A stretch of 64,000 bases of DNA from Andrena cerasifolii (taxonomy: Eukaryota; Arthropoda; Insecta; Hymenoptera; Andrenidae). Each line of letters begins with the position of its first letter. Within the stretch, counting starts at the first letter, position 1. Below are positions 13,001 to 24,994 of this stretch, in pieces. The notes under the pieces were generated by a model. It saw nothing but the letters and a program-made list of their open reading frames with translations. It was not told the DNA's origin and did no database searches. Both the position numbers and the translations under genes were made by a program. The stretch is from NCBI RefSeq assembly GCF_050908995.1, contig NC_135125.1, positions 12,115,011 through 12,179,010 on the forward strand. The letters run 5' to 3'.

Positions 13001-14093
13001 CGAAGCCCTGTTACCTCGATTGTGTCATAGAAGGCTACCGATACAAGTATTCGCATGGCGAAAGGGGGAAGGCGTCTGGCCTTTTAAAAAAACGAAAGAC
13101 GAAAGAAAGAACCTCCGTCTGGATCGATCGCTCGCGGGGCCAGCGCGCGTTTGTGTTGGTTTAAAAGGAATTCGCGGCTCGACCGATGATTTTATAGTAA
13201 TTAGCCGGGCCTGCCTATGGGGGATATTGTATAATTACTCTGCTCGCTAATCGACCGGATAAACGGCTATCGCTGTACGGCTTAATTATCGAATAATGCG
13301 GTCTAAATTTGCCGGCAGTGGAGGTGTATCGATGTTGGGAGGATAACGGATGCTTGGACGTGATTCTGTGTACGCTCGTTAATTCGCTGGCATTAATTGA
13401 AAATTTGTTCAATTACGTTTGCGTTTGCTTTTTCCCCCGGCAACGTTCGGGGACGCTTTGCCGGAAGTGCTGGTAATTGTGCTTTTGCGCCCATGTTAGT
13501 CGACGGGCACAAAGTTACAGCTACTTTTCGCACAGGTTATTAAATTCAGCCGCCGCGGTTGCTCGCGAGGCGCGAGTATCGTTCACGATTCGCGGCCCCT
13601 GCAAAAGGAAACGCAAGCGAAACGAGGTCCGCCCTCCTTCTTATTACCGTATTTTAAATGCCCCGCATTTCCCGGCCGGCCTTTCCCTTCTCCACGCGAT
13701 TTTCCACGTTGCTTGCTTTTGTGCTCGCTCTGACGACTTTTTCCATCAAATTAGCCGCTTTTAATCGGGACCCGGTCCCGCAGTGGCGCCGTAACCCCTC
13801 CCGCCTGTATTTATGCATGTGCTTGATGCACCGGCCGACACCAAGTCGCTCCTGTAACCGTGCACACGACCGCTCTCCTCGTGCCCTCTGCAAATCGATA
13901 TCGCGTAGCCCAGTTTACCCACGTTGTGGAGGAGGCTTTACCGTACCGTGTATCCTACGGTTTCCAAGCCAACCCTTTTGCGGCTGCCTTCATCGAATTT
14001 CAGATTTCTTCCGAGAGTGACCCTATAAAAGTGACGAAATTTTCCGAAGTCAGGCGACACCGCGTGCAACTTCTCTCCTAGCCCCACGATCCG
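10047..14093. other. GC-rich non-coding DNA with overlapping chance frames
   Basis: Several frames of 100-240 codons overlap on both strands between 11.0 and 11.9 kb. They show no consistent third-base bias, no splice sites at sensible places and Arg/Ser/Cys-rich composition, so they are read as chance openings. A GAGGAG run (near 10.58 kb) and scattered short palindromes were noted. No gene is called. Confidence 0.5.
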
Positions 14094-14237
14094 TAGGGGA
14101 GACCGGGGCAAGTTGATACGTTTTCAGTTTTCAGTTTTTTAAATTTTTGTTTGAATTAATTAATTAATAACGAATATGCTAAAATATACTTTGGTCCTTC
14201 CTTATTCATATATTGTAAATGAAAAGTTGAGAAAATA

Positions 14238-14707
14238 TTAGGTTTTTGCAAATGAAATGACCGTTTTCTACAATTTAAACTTCTCGGCTTTGTAGCTTAG
14301 CTCTTTTCGGTGCAGATGGCGTCGTATTTGTATCATTTGAAAAGTACATGTCTCACACGTTATTTGGCTGGTATAATTTCTGTTATATTGTGCGGTATAC
14401 GTAATTAATAAAATCTGTTTTAACTGATCATGGAAAAGAAGGAAATTCGAATAATTTATTTGTACGAGTTCAAACTTGGTCATAGTGCGGCTGGGACAAC
14501 GCGGAATATAAATACTGCTTTCGGCAATGGTACTGCAAATGATCGGACCACTAGGCGTTGGTGCGAAAAATTTCGTTCTGGTGATACACACCTCGAAAAT
14601 ATGCCTCGCGGCCATAAGCCAACAGTTATCGAAAACATTATTTTGAAAGACATGGTTGAAGAGGATTCACGCCTAACTGTTCGAGAAATCGCAGTGAGAA
14701 CGAATAG
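14238..14707 (+). mobile_element. Truncated mariner nested in the outer element (5' part)
   Basis: After a TA (14236-14237), sequence beginning TTAGGTTTTTGCAAATGAAA looks like a mariner 5' terminus. It leads through an untranslated stretch of about 190 bases to a transposase start at 14430. The matching 3' terminus is not found before the outer element ends, and the coding similarity breaks off near 14707. Mariner 3' sequence has therefore been lost, or the fragment was captured by the outer element. The 5' boundary is inferred from resemblance to mariner ends. Confidence 0.55.
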
Positions 14708-14735
14708 GATAAAGGACCCAATTACTGACACCTAA
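14430..14735 (+). pseudogene. Mariner transposase, N-terminal helix-turn-helix fragment
   Basis: The frame opens MEKKEIRIIYLYEFKLGHSA and continues through the typical mariner arrangement: an initial helix region, the RRWCEKFRSGDTHLENMPRG segment, and a second helical block ending EEDSRLTVREIAVRTN. This matches the two helix-turn-helix units of the roughly 345-residue mariner transposase. It stops at a TAA after about 101 residues, the last nine (RIKDPITDT) being unrelated. The catalytic DDD triad region is absent, so no active enzyme can be made. The fragment is well preserved with no internal stops, which suggests a fairly recent insertion or capture. Confidence 0.85.
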
Positions 14736-14753
14736 CCAATTACTGTCACCTTA
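14718..14753. repeat. Tandem pair of an 18-base unit at the mariner break point
   Basis: Two near-identical copies of CCAATTACTGACACCTAA lie head to tail exactly where the mariner similarity ends. This suggests a junction formed by replication slippage or end joining. Confidence 0.7.
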
Positions 14754-14765
14754 AGCTATTTTACT

Positions 14766-14876
14766 TAAAATAACGAATAAACAAACGTTGTAAAGTCATA
14801 CACAAAAAGAATTATGTAATTCAACCTATAATCTATACTATTGATTATATACTATAGTTTATTTATTCGTTATTTA
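14766..14876. repeat. Inverted repeat, about 20-base arms
   Basis: TAAAATAACGAATAAACAAA at the left and its near-complement, GTTTATTTATTCGTTATTTA, at the right enclose about 70 AT-rich bases. It may be a further nested miniature element or internal structure of the outer element. Confidence 0.6.
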
Positions 14877-15088
14877 GAAATGGATGTAAAAACTGAGACA
14901 CACGCTTTTTGAAAAATATTTTGGGGTATTTTGCCGCGATTCGTTTTCCTGACATAATTTCTTACCATTTTCCTAGAAATAAAAGGAAATACGCAATTAA
15001 AAGTGGTCGGGGAAAATTGATATACAGTGTCGAGATAATTCGTCTGTATCAACCTGCCCCCTGTATCAGTTTGCCCCGGTCTCCCCTA

Positions 15089-17078
15089 CAGTGTCCAATA
15101 TTTCACGGGTCACGGCAGACGCGAAGGAAATTTGCGAACGCGGTTAATTTCCGCGTTGAACGCCGCACTCGGTCAGACAGTTTCGTCGGATCAGCCGAAT
15201 TCTCCGACGGGGCAAGGCTGCACCGTCGTATTAGCGAAATAAAGTGCCATCCTGCCAGATCCAGCCACCGCGCGACCAGGCTAGAGTTTGCTTGTCCTTT
15301 TCTTTCGCCTGCGCTGAGCTACTTTCGGGAGGAGCGCGTGGATCGATCAGCCCCGATCGGTATCGTTTTTGGACGTCGTCGAGCTGCTGAGCGCGTATAA
15401 TGCGAGGCAGAGGGAGGAGGAACTTGGAGAAGGGCACGCTCCGAATCGGTTTTCGAAATCGCTGAAACTCGAGCCTGACTCCCGCGCACGAAAGCGGCGC
15501 TCGTTAACGAGACAGGCGCGCTTTAGTTGGCGCAATTCCGCGTACAAAGGGTAGGTATAATCCAGCACGGTTTAGCCGAACTATACTCCCTGTCGGTATT
15601 ATATAAAAACATCCAGCAGCTCGGAAGTTTCCGTTTAACTGCACCAACGGGACACTGTTCCTCGGTACTTTAATGAAAGCGAGCGTTGCGCTGGAGTTTT
15701 CATACACCGTCTCCAGTGTGTTTCGGAACGAGGCCAAGGGATTGGCGAAATCTCGCCGCGATAACGTGCGAACGTGTACGCGAAAGTTGATTCTGATTAC
15801 CAGTGGGAACCCCGATTAACCGCGGCTTCCCCGTTTATCCTCTTGCCACATCGAGTCCCTCGAGTTGCCCTGCATACACGCAGAGTTCTATTATGGAAAC
15901 GGTGTACGCGTGCTTCGCGCGAAAGAATCGAGCGGACCGCGGGTTGGATGGGAATAAACGCGAGTACGCGGTGGCAATCGGCTCGATATGGACAGTCTCT
16001 TTTGGCACGACTTCGCAACGAGCCGTCGTACGTGACGCGCAGCCTCTGCTCGCCAAGGTCAGGTTACATGTAATAATTCAGGTGAATGTGGGTTTGTGTA
16101 ATCGCGGCCGTTCGGGGGAGATCGAGCCATGGCCATCGAGGGAAAGATGAATGCGCCCGTTGGCGGACTGTGGAAAATTATCCCCGTCCTACGTGAACGC
16201 GTCGATGCTCGTCCTTGTCGTAAATGGGAAATGGGCCTCTTAAATCACCGCCGCTCGATGTCTTCTCCGCGATAACGGCGATCGTCTCTCGCCTCTTGCT
16301 GGCCACGCGCGCCGCTGAAATTCAACTTCTACTTTTCCGCCCTTTTTCCCCAGCCCGTGCTCCTATAAAACGGAGAAATAGATCTTCCCAACGCGCCCGA
16401 TACCTACGGTCTCGTTTATCACCTACTGTTTTCCACGCGACTCGCAAAACCCAGCAGCGTCTGTCGCGTCGAGCGCGTCTGTTTGTCCCGCTTTAATTCG
16501 CTCACCCCGTTTCCCCGGGCTGACAGGTTTTTATTTTTGGACCGAGGTATTAATTAATGGGATTCGCCGTACAAAGGGCAGCGGGAGCAAATTTGCATTG
16601 GCGGTGGCTCGCGGGACCGCTCCGCCCCGTATTACTCGCTAACGAGCTCTCATCACTGGATATATCTTTGGCGCGTTCATTATAAAAGTGATACAACGCG
16701 AGCGAGGGTGAGGGGCGCGGTTCCCGCCGACACTCGTTCGCCCATTTATAATTTCCCCTCGACCTGCACTTTTTCCGCTCTCTCGCCGATGTCTCCAGCT
16801 TCCCCGCGCTGCAGCCGATGCTCTCCCCGGTTGACCCACCGAATCCCGCCGAGGGAGACCGAGAGACTAGACCGGTACCCGCGATAATTATGCAATTTCT
16901 GTCGGAAGTTGCGAGTCGAAGCAACGAGCTCGCCCCAGGGAATCCGGGATAAGTTTCTTGTATTGTTCCATCGGGCGAGCCAGCCAGCCAGCTTGGAGAT
17001 TTTATTGTAGATACTTGCGCGATACCTGTCGCGTCTCGAGGAGGGCAGAAGATAGGGGAAGATGCTCCGCTGGTGTCC
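15089..17078. other. GC-rich non-coding DNA, no gene seen
   Basis: No supported coding region was found. Open frames overlap on both strands without codon bias or splice context. Confidence 0.5.
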
Positions 17079-17515
17079 CGTAAAGAGTGACCGAAAAATG
17101 AGGCCTGTTTTAGCCTCTTCTTGGTCCCACGATTTTGCAACTGAATTTTGTGCCAAATGATACCTTATGGTGAGACATCAATCGCAACAAATTTTCGAAT
17201 TGAGGTAACAATTAGTTTCTGAGATATGGGGAGGTCATAGAAGTTCAGATTCGTTGTTAGCAGTCAGCAAAACCCCTGGAAATAATTGTTTAAATTATCG
17301 GACTGACATAAAAGTCCGTACATCGAAGCGTATGGGCTGACGCGTTAACGAATTTTCACTTCTTTGACCACCCATATCTCACAAAGAAACTAATTGTCAC
17401 CTCAACTTGAAAATTTCGCGAGATTGCTGTCTCATCATAAGGTATTGTTTCGCATAAAATTCAGTTCCAAAATCGTGGGACGAAAAAGAGGTTATTTTTT
17501 TGGGTCACTCTTTCA
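17079..17515. mobile_element. Fold-back (long inverted repeat) miniature element
   Basis: The left arm (about 17,080-17,260) and right arm (about 17,350-17,515) are inverted copies of each other, roughly 165-180 bases long with scattered mismatches. Shared blocks include AAGAGTGACC, TCCCACGATTTTG, ACTGAATTTT, ATACCTTATG.TGAGAC and ACAATTAGTTTCT. A spacer of about 90 bases separates them. No protein is encoded. Ends read GTAAAGAGTGACC and GTGAAAGAGTGACC; a target duplication could not be fixed, so the superfamily is unknown. Confidence 0.75.
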
Positions 17516-19026
17516 CGTACCGGCGTCTAGTTACCGTATAGTTGTTCCGTCGGGTCGGGTCGATAAGTCTAATAACGAACTGGTGTAAAAAGAAAATAAA
17601 GCAGCGGGAGAGAGAGGGATGCTCAAAAAGTTTTCCGCTTTATCCCCCGCTACTTTAATGCCCCGGCTCGCAGATATGCCAGCGTCGTTTCATTTGCATG
17701 CGGAGGAGCACTTTTCACGGCTTGGAGGAGGCGACGGTGGCGAAAAGGAACGCGAAGGAAGGGAAAAAAGGGGAACGAGGGCCCTGGATGGCTGGTCGTT
17801 GTGAACCATAACTGGAAACGCGAAGTATCCGATACTTCGGCGCAATTAAGGTAATTACGTGACGTTACGTTACTCCCGCGGTCTCTCTCGCGCTCAGCCA
17901 CGCTTCTGGGATCCCGCTCGCATAAATTGGGCACCCTATAAATATTCACGCGGTGCCACGCTTCGGAATATTCGTTCTCGCATTGTTTCGCCGACTCGCT
18001 AGCTCGCGGAAGTTTGTTCGTGCCAGTCTTCTGCTCCCTTAGAGCGAGATTAAACTGTTGTCGCGCGGAACGACCGGCGGAGGATGCTGCGGCAATATTT
18101 ATTTTGTTGATGAGAGAATAACGTTCGCGAAAATTTCATAACGTCTCTTCGCGACGGAAATTTAATAACAATCAGCTGCTGTCTGCCCGCCAGCTCGTTG
18201 TACCCGTTGCCTCTTGGACAGACGCGAAACCCTGGCGAAATTCCTTGCAACTATTCCACGCGGAGAATGTCAGCTGTAGTCGCAGCTGAGTGGCAGAATT
18301 TTCGCGCGATCGCCGCGAGATTGGTTATTAAATTAGCGGATTAAAAGGCGCACGGCGAGCGTGTAGATCTGCACGCGCGTGGCTTGTATGCGCGCGGGTC
18401 GGTCGTGCCCCGCCCGCTGAATATGTACGTCGTTCCACTTATATGCGTCGCGTATAAATATTCACGCGAGCGCTCCACGTAGCCTCGACCCGGTGCCTCC
18501 TCGAGCAGAAGTTCGCGAGTGCAACCTGCTGCTCCTTTCGCGGCCCCAAAACCAGAGCGGGCGATATGCAAATCGCCCTGGATCTCCGCTAAGTGCCAGC
18601 GAGTACGTGGCAAATGCCACCAAGTTTGTTTCCCGAATTACGCTGACTTCTGGTTTTCTTTCGTTCCCTTCCCCGATCCTCGGATAGAAGCTTCCTAACT
18701 TTCATAATTCATCTGTTCCCACGTGTTCCATCACGCGAAATGAAACGCCCCGGCCTCGACTTGGAAGTTCGTCGACCACAAATGAACCGTTGCCTCTCCT
18801 CGCGCGGAACCGAGGCAGAATGCGTCGTCGATCACATTCATGCACCGTGAAAGCGGCGAAACAAATGGGACGTCGCTGAATGATCGGCTGGCAGGCAATT
18901 TTATTACATTCAAGGCCAGTAATTAATCATCGAGCTATGAGCCGCGAGCACTCGGAGTGTTTGCCCGTTTTCCATCGGTTTTCCGCGCCCGACCCGGGCG
19001 TAAAAGAATGTCGAGTTCGAGCTCGC
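17516..19026. other. GC-rich non-coding DNA, no gene seen
   Basis: Scattered short open frames on both strands and no splice pairs. Nothing further recognised. Confidence 0.5.
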
Positions 19027-19030
19027 TTAA

Positions 19031-19784
19031 GGGGACTAGGCAGTCAGATCGCTCGAAAATCAAGTATTTTTTGCGAATTAATTAGGTACAAGGAGATGAA
19101 TACAAATTGTGACTAGTACTTTTGGGTAATGTTTGTTAATACTATAAACAGTAAGAAAAAAATTATTTGAATAATATATACATATGTATGACAGCGCTAC
19201 AGTTGCCTGATATATAGGTTTTTTTCTGGAACAGCTGTTATTTTGGAGTGATTCTGGCCGTAAGAAATTGAATTGTGAAATATCCTCTGAAATTGATACT
19301 TTGCTCTGACTCCCATTCTGCCCTGAACCTACTGAAAAAAAATCAAAACTATAAAAATGGCGGCTGGAAAACAGCAAATTTTAAAGAAACTTGATTTTTC
19401 GCCAGGGAAAAAAGAGCCATATTATTTTTTTTTTTGTCAAAACAGAAGTTTTCACAGACTTACGCGTAGGTTCAAGTCGTACCTAGACATGTTTCACGTA
19501 TGCTGAATTTTTTTCAAATCGACTTGTAATTCCGATTTTTCGCAATCACTGCAAAACGAACAGGAAATATGATTCCGAGAAAAACGCGTTTAAAGTTTCG
19601 AAAGAGGAATCAGTCTACCTGCGTGCGCACAGAAACGGTTTATGACGCGCTCGACCTTTTCGGCCGTGAAATTCTTAATTTTTCGAATTTTAACATAAAC
19701 CAAACGGCATTTTACTCGAGAAGGGTGGTACTTTCGAAAAATACAACAACAAAAAAGATCGAGTTTTCTGACTGCCTAGTCCCC
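19031..19784. mobile_element. TTAA-flanked miniature transposon (754 bp)
   Basis: Perfect 18-base terminal inverted repeats, GGGGACTAGGCAGTCAGA, bound an AT-rich island flanked on both sides by TTAA (19,027-19,030 and 19,785-19,788). TTAA target duplication is diagnostic of piggyBac and also of Kolobok elements. The G-run start differs from the usual CCC start of piggyBac ends. Frames inside are short and show no transposase similarity, so the copy is non-autonomous. Confidence 0.9.
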
Positions 19785-22224
19785 TTAAACTCTGTGACGT
19801 AAAGGAGCTCCGAGGGACGCGAGCTGGCCAATGAAAATTCAAATTCCAGCTTTCTCATTTGCCGGCTCGGATCCGCCGTGCGACTTTGACGTCAGCCGTA
19901 TCAACGGACCTCAATGAAGAAACGCGACGCGCGGCCTCTTTTCATCTGATACTTTGTCGCCCCGTTCCTCTATCGGCGCTGTATAAAGCCGCCTCTCCTC
20001 CCCGCGTCGACGGTGCGCAATTTGTATAGCAGCTGTCCCGATGAAACGCTTTTCCTTTGAGTTAAAGGTTAAGGGATTGCATTGCTGGACGAGGAGCGAG
20101 CTTCCTTTGAATACGCGGCATGGTCCCGTCGAGTCGCGCAATTTTCCATTGCCAACTGAATCCAAACGGTTGTTCTCGCTCGCGATCGCGCGCTTGGTCG
20201 CCTCGTCGCTTCGCGCGGTTGACAATTCGCGAGCAATTCCCACCGTCGGTTAATTATTGACGCAGTAGTCGGGATCGGCGCGGTTATGTCACCACGATTA
20301 CAAGCCCGACCGTGATTGTAACGCCCGACACGCCGACACATTAATTAACCGCGTAATCGTAGACGGGGGACCTGGCGCTGGAATCCGCAGCGCACGGAGC
20401 GGGGAAAAAATGCCTCGCCCGCGCCTGTTTACGCAATCCTCGTGCTTGCGCGGTGCATGTGCACGTAAAAGGACAATAATCTCGCGGCAGTACCATCCAC
20501 GGAAAACTGTTTGACTCGCTTTGGCGCGCGAGCTGCAAGAGGTTCTGCAGACTCGTCTTAACCGCGAACGTGGCAAAATTCCGCGAAACTTTGCCTCTGT
20601 TCCGGGAGCTGAAACGCTCGGAATGGAAATTATCAGTCGGGAAAAGAAAAGGAGAGGTGGAACGTTGGCCGTCGCGATGGGGAGGGGGTCTTATAGATTG
20701 TAGATAGTCCCGGCGAGAATTCGCGAGCGATTAAGATAATCGAAGGGGACTTGATCAAAGAACGGTTACCGTCAGATCAAAGAATTTAATTCACTTCGTC
20801 CGCTCCCGTGCCGTTTCGTGCTCGAACCTAACATCTCTATTATCTTCTGCCATCCGCGCTGAAATATTGGACAAATCCTCTCAGGGCTTTGCCGGGATTA
20901 TTGGAAGCCCCGAACGAACGATATAACCTACTCTCTGTATCGTCGCTGTACCAGCACATATTCAGCCGTTAAAATACAGTAGATAAATTTAAGCCGCCGC
21001 CCGTCCGGCTCACTTATCATCCGCCACTGTGCATTCGCAGTGGGAGGATAATAAATTAAGAGAAAGATGCGCGTCGCACAGAGGAGGGCAGACGTGCTAC
21101 CAAAAATGCAAAGAATAAATGCCGTTCCTGATCCGTTGATATCCGCTCGGCGGCGGGAAAAATCAATTTTTTTCCACCCCGCTCGTTCAGATTTCAATCC
21201 CGCGGACCGACGGTAACCCGAATGGATAGCGAGATAAGCCAACTTTTATTTTTCCATGTTTAAACGTTCGAACGAAACCGAGTTACAGCGGACCGACCTA
21301 TGTTTGAATTTTAAAAGAGCATACATTTCAGCCAGTCACTGGATCGTAATATCCACCGTTACGTTAAATCAAACGTCCCTGTAACACACGCTCAGCCGAT
21401 TAATCAAGGGATTAAACCGAGCCGCGATCAAGTGCATCGTTGACTTTTGGATCCATTCGCGTTCGACGCGCTATAGTTCCACCACAGTTGATGCCAAGCT
21501 TGCATCTTTTAGTGACACAGAGTTGGTAAGAGTCACCAAGCTACCGGCCCCATGGATCTTGTAATCGGCGTCTCGATTAGAAACTATAAAAGACATCCAT
21601 CTGCTCTTTGTGTTAACCTTGCTTTCGAGAGTTGCGTAATCCCACGACGATTGCATCGTCCTGGGAAAGGAAGCACGGTCACCTGGATCCGTCTCGACCG
21701 CGTCGTCAGGTGCGTACCTATGTACATACTTGTTCGCGATTCATGGCATCGTCGGCTGCTCTTCTTACGCGGAATACGAAATGCGTCCGAGTGCGTAACA
21801 GAAACGATCGTTCCACAACGATTTACGACTTTCACGGCGGAGCGTTACGAAATACGTCAAATCGCGCGGAGCTGAACGCCAGACAGGACGGTGAAACTTT
21901 TTTCATCTCCAATTTAGAAGCGAAGGATCTAGCAGCGAGGAGAGTTACGGCAACCCATGACGCAACGATCCCGTAATAGACGCGTACACGGTTAGGTACA
22001 GGGAAGCGGTGAATTCGGTGAGCAGAGCTGTGGTTGAGCAGAAACGCCGTCCATAGACCTGTTTAGCAGGCATCGGGTATTAAGATTCCGTGCATCGGCG
22101 AACGGGACCAATGGGAAGTGACCGAGAGCGTAGACGTGCATAGATCCTCGAATACGACCCCAAGCGCGGCTCGGCCGCTTGCCTTCGCACGATTTTTCGC
22201 AAGGTCGATGTCGCGGCGCCCCAG

Positions 22225-22355
22225 GCGTGTTTACTTTAACACGTGGATGATTTCACCCAGTCCCCTATTTCTCTTCCACTCGGAGCGCTCCGCGCGTGGT
22301 TAGCGCGGCGGGTCGCGAAGCTGCCGACTTCGGCCGAGCGCTAAAGTAAACACGC
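22225..22355. repeat. Inverted pair of a 14-base motif containing a forkhead-type site
   Basis: GCGTGTTTACTTTA and its exact reverse complement lie about 103 bases apart. Each contains TGTTTAC, the core recognised by forkhead/FoxO proteins in established motif collections. A pair of exact inverted copies in otherwise unique DNA could be a regulatory site or chance. Confidence 0.45.
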
Positions 22356-22937
22356 GCGAGCGTCGAGACGGGTACGGGGAAAATAAAATCGTGGGAAAGA
22401 AAAACACCCGAGCCTCGGACTCGCTTAGGGTCGTAAGGATTGCGCGTCTTGCTCTTCGCAGCTCTCACTTGGCTCTCCCATTCATTCCATTGACGAACAC
22501 ACGTGTGCCTAAAGTGGAGCGTCGTTTACGGCGATCGACGCGTCTTACCGCTCGGATCTAACTGCTTTAAGAAGCATTCTGGTGTCCGCAGTAAGTTTCT
22601 TATCAACTTTCGATGGATTCTATGGCTTCGCTGTAGCTCTACCAGTATATGTACTTTCGAACATCTGTCAATTGATCGCCTCGAGATTGACAGCCGAAGG
22701 TTTTCGGCTCGTGGAAGCGGAATGCCGCGATTCGCGTTGCTCCTTTTGTCTTCCTCTATCTGCCGCGATGTTTGCTCGTGAGAAATCACGCCGTTCGACG
22801 GGAACAGATGATCCCCGTGCATGGTTGCGACTTTTTCCCTCTCACCCCGCGGTTGATTTGTCGCCTGGAAGTCTCTCGACGCCTTCGGGAAACGCGGGGA
22901 TCTGTTGTCGAGTATCGAGGCAAGGTGCGAGGTGCTC

Positions 22938-22955
22938 CCGCGGAATATTCCGCGG
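22938..22955. repeat. Perfect 18-base palindrome
   Basis: CCGCGGAATATTCCGCGG is its own reverse complement. It is a possible dimeric protein-binding site; nothing around it indicates which. Confidence 0.6.
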
Positions 22956-24716
22956 CGCGGGATCCATTCACGGTGGAATGGGGGAGGAAGATTCAATTGG
23001 AAATTATACAGAAAGTCCCTGCTGTATGTACGACTGAGTTGCGCTGCCCCAGTGGTTTCCAGTGTCTTTCGGAGGGACTTGGCTGGAAACGCGCCGTCCG
23101 AGGCTGTTCTCCTCGAAGAACTTGAAAACCCTCCGTGGTCTCGAACGGGCACGACAGAGAATTCCTACTCCCACCGGATACGTAGCGAGACTCCCCCTTC
23201 TTTCCGATTTGCTACCTCCGTTTACAACCGGGGGAACTTGCGAAACAAAGTTGGTCTCGACAAAGCCCTAGCGATTCCTATTGTTTCCCAACGCGGCGCG
23301 ACGGCAACGCGCATCCGTTCTCGGCAGAAAATTCCTGTTTTCCCTTGGAAACGAGCGAGGAACAAAGGGTGCAAATACCCGCTATCGATGCAAGTCAAAT
23401 ATTATTCGGCCGGTTGTTCGGCAAACGCATTCCACGACGCCTCGAACGTTGCCGCATCTCGTACGACCGCGTGCGCACCTTTCTCTCGTCGGAGGACTCG
23501 GTTTCCTCGCTCGTTTTCCACCGCGCTCCCTCTCTCGGAGTCACTGCCAAGGGTCAGCCTTTTTGCCAACGCCATCGCTTCGAGGCGACGAGCCGTTAAT
23601 AGCGCTAAATCGTCGGACCTTCGCTCGTGAAACAACGGACGGGCGCTAGAGGTACGCGTAGGTCGAGAGGTGGCTGACCCATCGTCGCAGAGGAAACGCA
23701 GCCAGAGCGAGAGAAAAAATACCAAGGGGGCCCTGGGGCCCAAGGTCGCGATGGCAGACGCTAGATGTTCTCACGTAAGCGTTGGATATCCTTTTCTTTG
23801 GCGGCAATCGATCGCTGATAGCACCTCGTCGCGTAAGCTCACCTCCATTACGCTTTGTCAATGCCGGCGGAGTTCACTTGGTATTTCTAGTCGTCAAGAT
23901 GGGATGGGCATCTGATGGAATTACGCTTCCTAAAGGAAACCTCCCTGCGTCGCTTGCGAAGCCAAAGATCTCTCTGTCGCAATGTCTCTTTCCTACCCAG
24001 CAATCCGCGCTCTGTCGTGGCTTAAAAAGTTTTACTCGCGGCCAGGTTCGGGGTCAGATTATCCCGCGATCCAGTGCAACAGAGACCGAGGAAGAGAGAA
24101 GCCTGATTGCTCGATCCATCCAGGGAGCTCCGAACAGCGACACGAGTCTCATCCAGTACAGCTGGAGGGAAGCCTGTCCTCTTCCCATCTCTTTCCGTCG
24201 CCCCAAATTGCGTTTTCAACGGGCGATTACCTGCTATCCTCTGCTTCCTCCCTCGCACAGTGTCCCCTTTCGACGCGAGGTCCTTTATCAAGATCCTGGG
24301 GACGAAACGAGGCAACGAACGCCGCTGCCTGCCTGTCTTCTTTTCGCCCCATTCCTCTCTCGCGTCATATCTTCTTCGGCTTAAAGAACGTCGCAGTTCT
24401 CCGCCCATTTTATCGCGTGTTTTTACCCACGTCATGCGATTATTCTCCCTTATTCCGAGCGTTATCTTATTCTTCTTTATCCACGAGACTCTAGTTTCCT
24501 CAGTTTCTGTCTTATCAACGCATTCAGAGCGACCGACGATACTCGTCGGCTCTGATCTCAAAACACAACGCTACTGTAAGCGATATACCTATCGCGTATC
24601 AGTTTACTTTCAACGCGATGGGTTCTGGTCGCTCTTGAGATGTTTCGAAAACGTCTCAGAGTCGCTAGGAGATTGCGATGGGACTTTCGTCGCCAAGTTT
24701 TTAACTTTCATTTTAA

Positions 24717-24990
24717 CCCGGCGGGAGGCGCACCCCATATTGTAACACAGCTTGTCGCTACCGGGTGAAAAATACCCAAAATTGAAACGCAAAAAAACAC
24801 GGTTACAAAATATTTTTTTATAACTTTGTAATTTTTATATTAAAGTATAGTGTTTTAAGATTCCAACAAAATTTATGAAATATCTTACAATCTTTATTAA
24901 AGTTCTTTAAAAAATTGTAACAAAAACTCAAACAGTCTTCATATTTTCGTAACTAGTGGTAAATTTTACCCAGTAGCGCCTCCCACCGAA
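24717..24990. mobile_element. TTAA-flanked miniature transposon (274 bp)
   Basis: TTAA (24,713-24,716 and 24,991-24,994) flanks ends that share CGG(C/T)GGGAGGCGC in inverted orientation. The subterminal CGCTAC(C/T)GGGT motif also occurs near both ends, but on the left it is displaced by about 24 extra bases. The body is strongly AT-rich and encodes nothing. This is consistent with a piggyBac- or Kolobok-type non-autonomous element. Confidence 0.75.
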
Positions 24991-24994
24991 TTAA

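Larger units (their letters stand above)
14096..15086. mobile_element. TA-flanked DNA element with GGGGAGACCGGGGCAA ends
   Basis: Terminal inverted repeats of about 24 bases, GGGGAGACCGGGGCAA followed by (G/A)(T/C)TGATAC, bound an AT-rich island. TA dinucleotides touch each end (14094-14095 and 15087-15088), as expected of Tc1/mariner/pogo-type insertion. On the right, the GGGGCA..TTGATAC part is repeated once more just inside the terminus, giving a tandem pair of likely transposase-binding sites. The body shows no transposase belonging to these ends. It carries the 5' part of a mariner, apparently from a different family. The superfamily of the outer element is inferred from the TA target. 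Confidence 0.75.
19789..24712. other. GC-rich non-coding DNA, no gene supported
   Basis: The stretch 22.5-24.6 kb has many overlapping frames of 100-240 codons on both strands, again without consistent codon bias or splice signals at their ends. Two symmetrical motifs are listed separately. Otherwise unremarkable. Confidence 0.5.
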
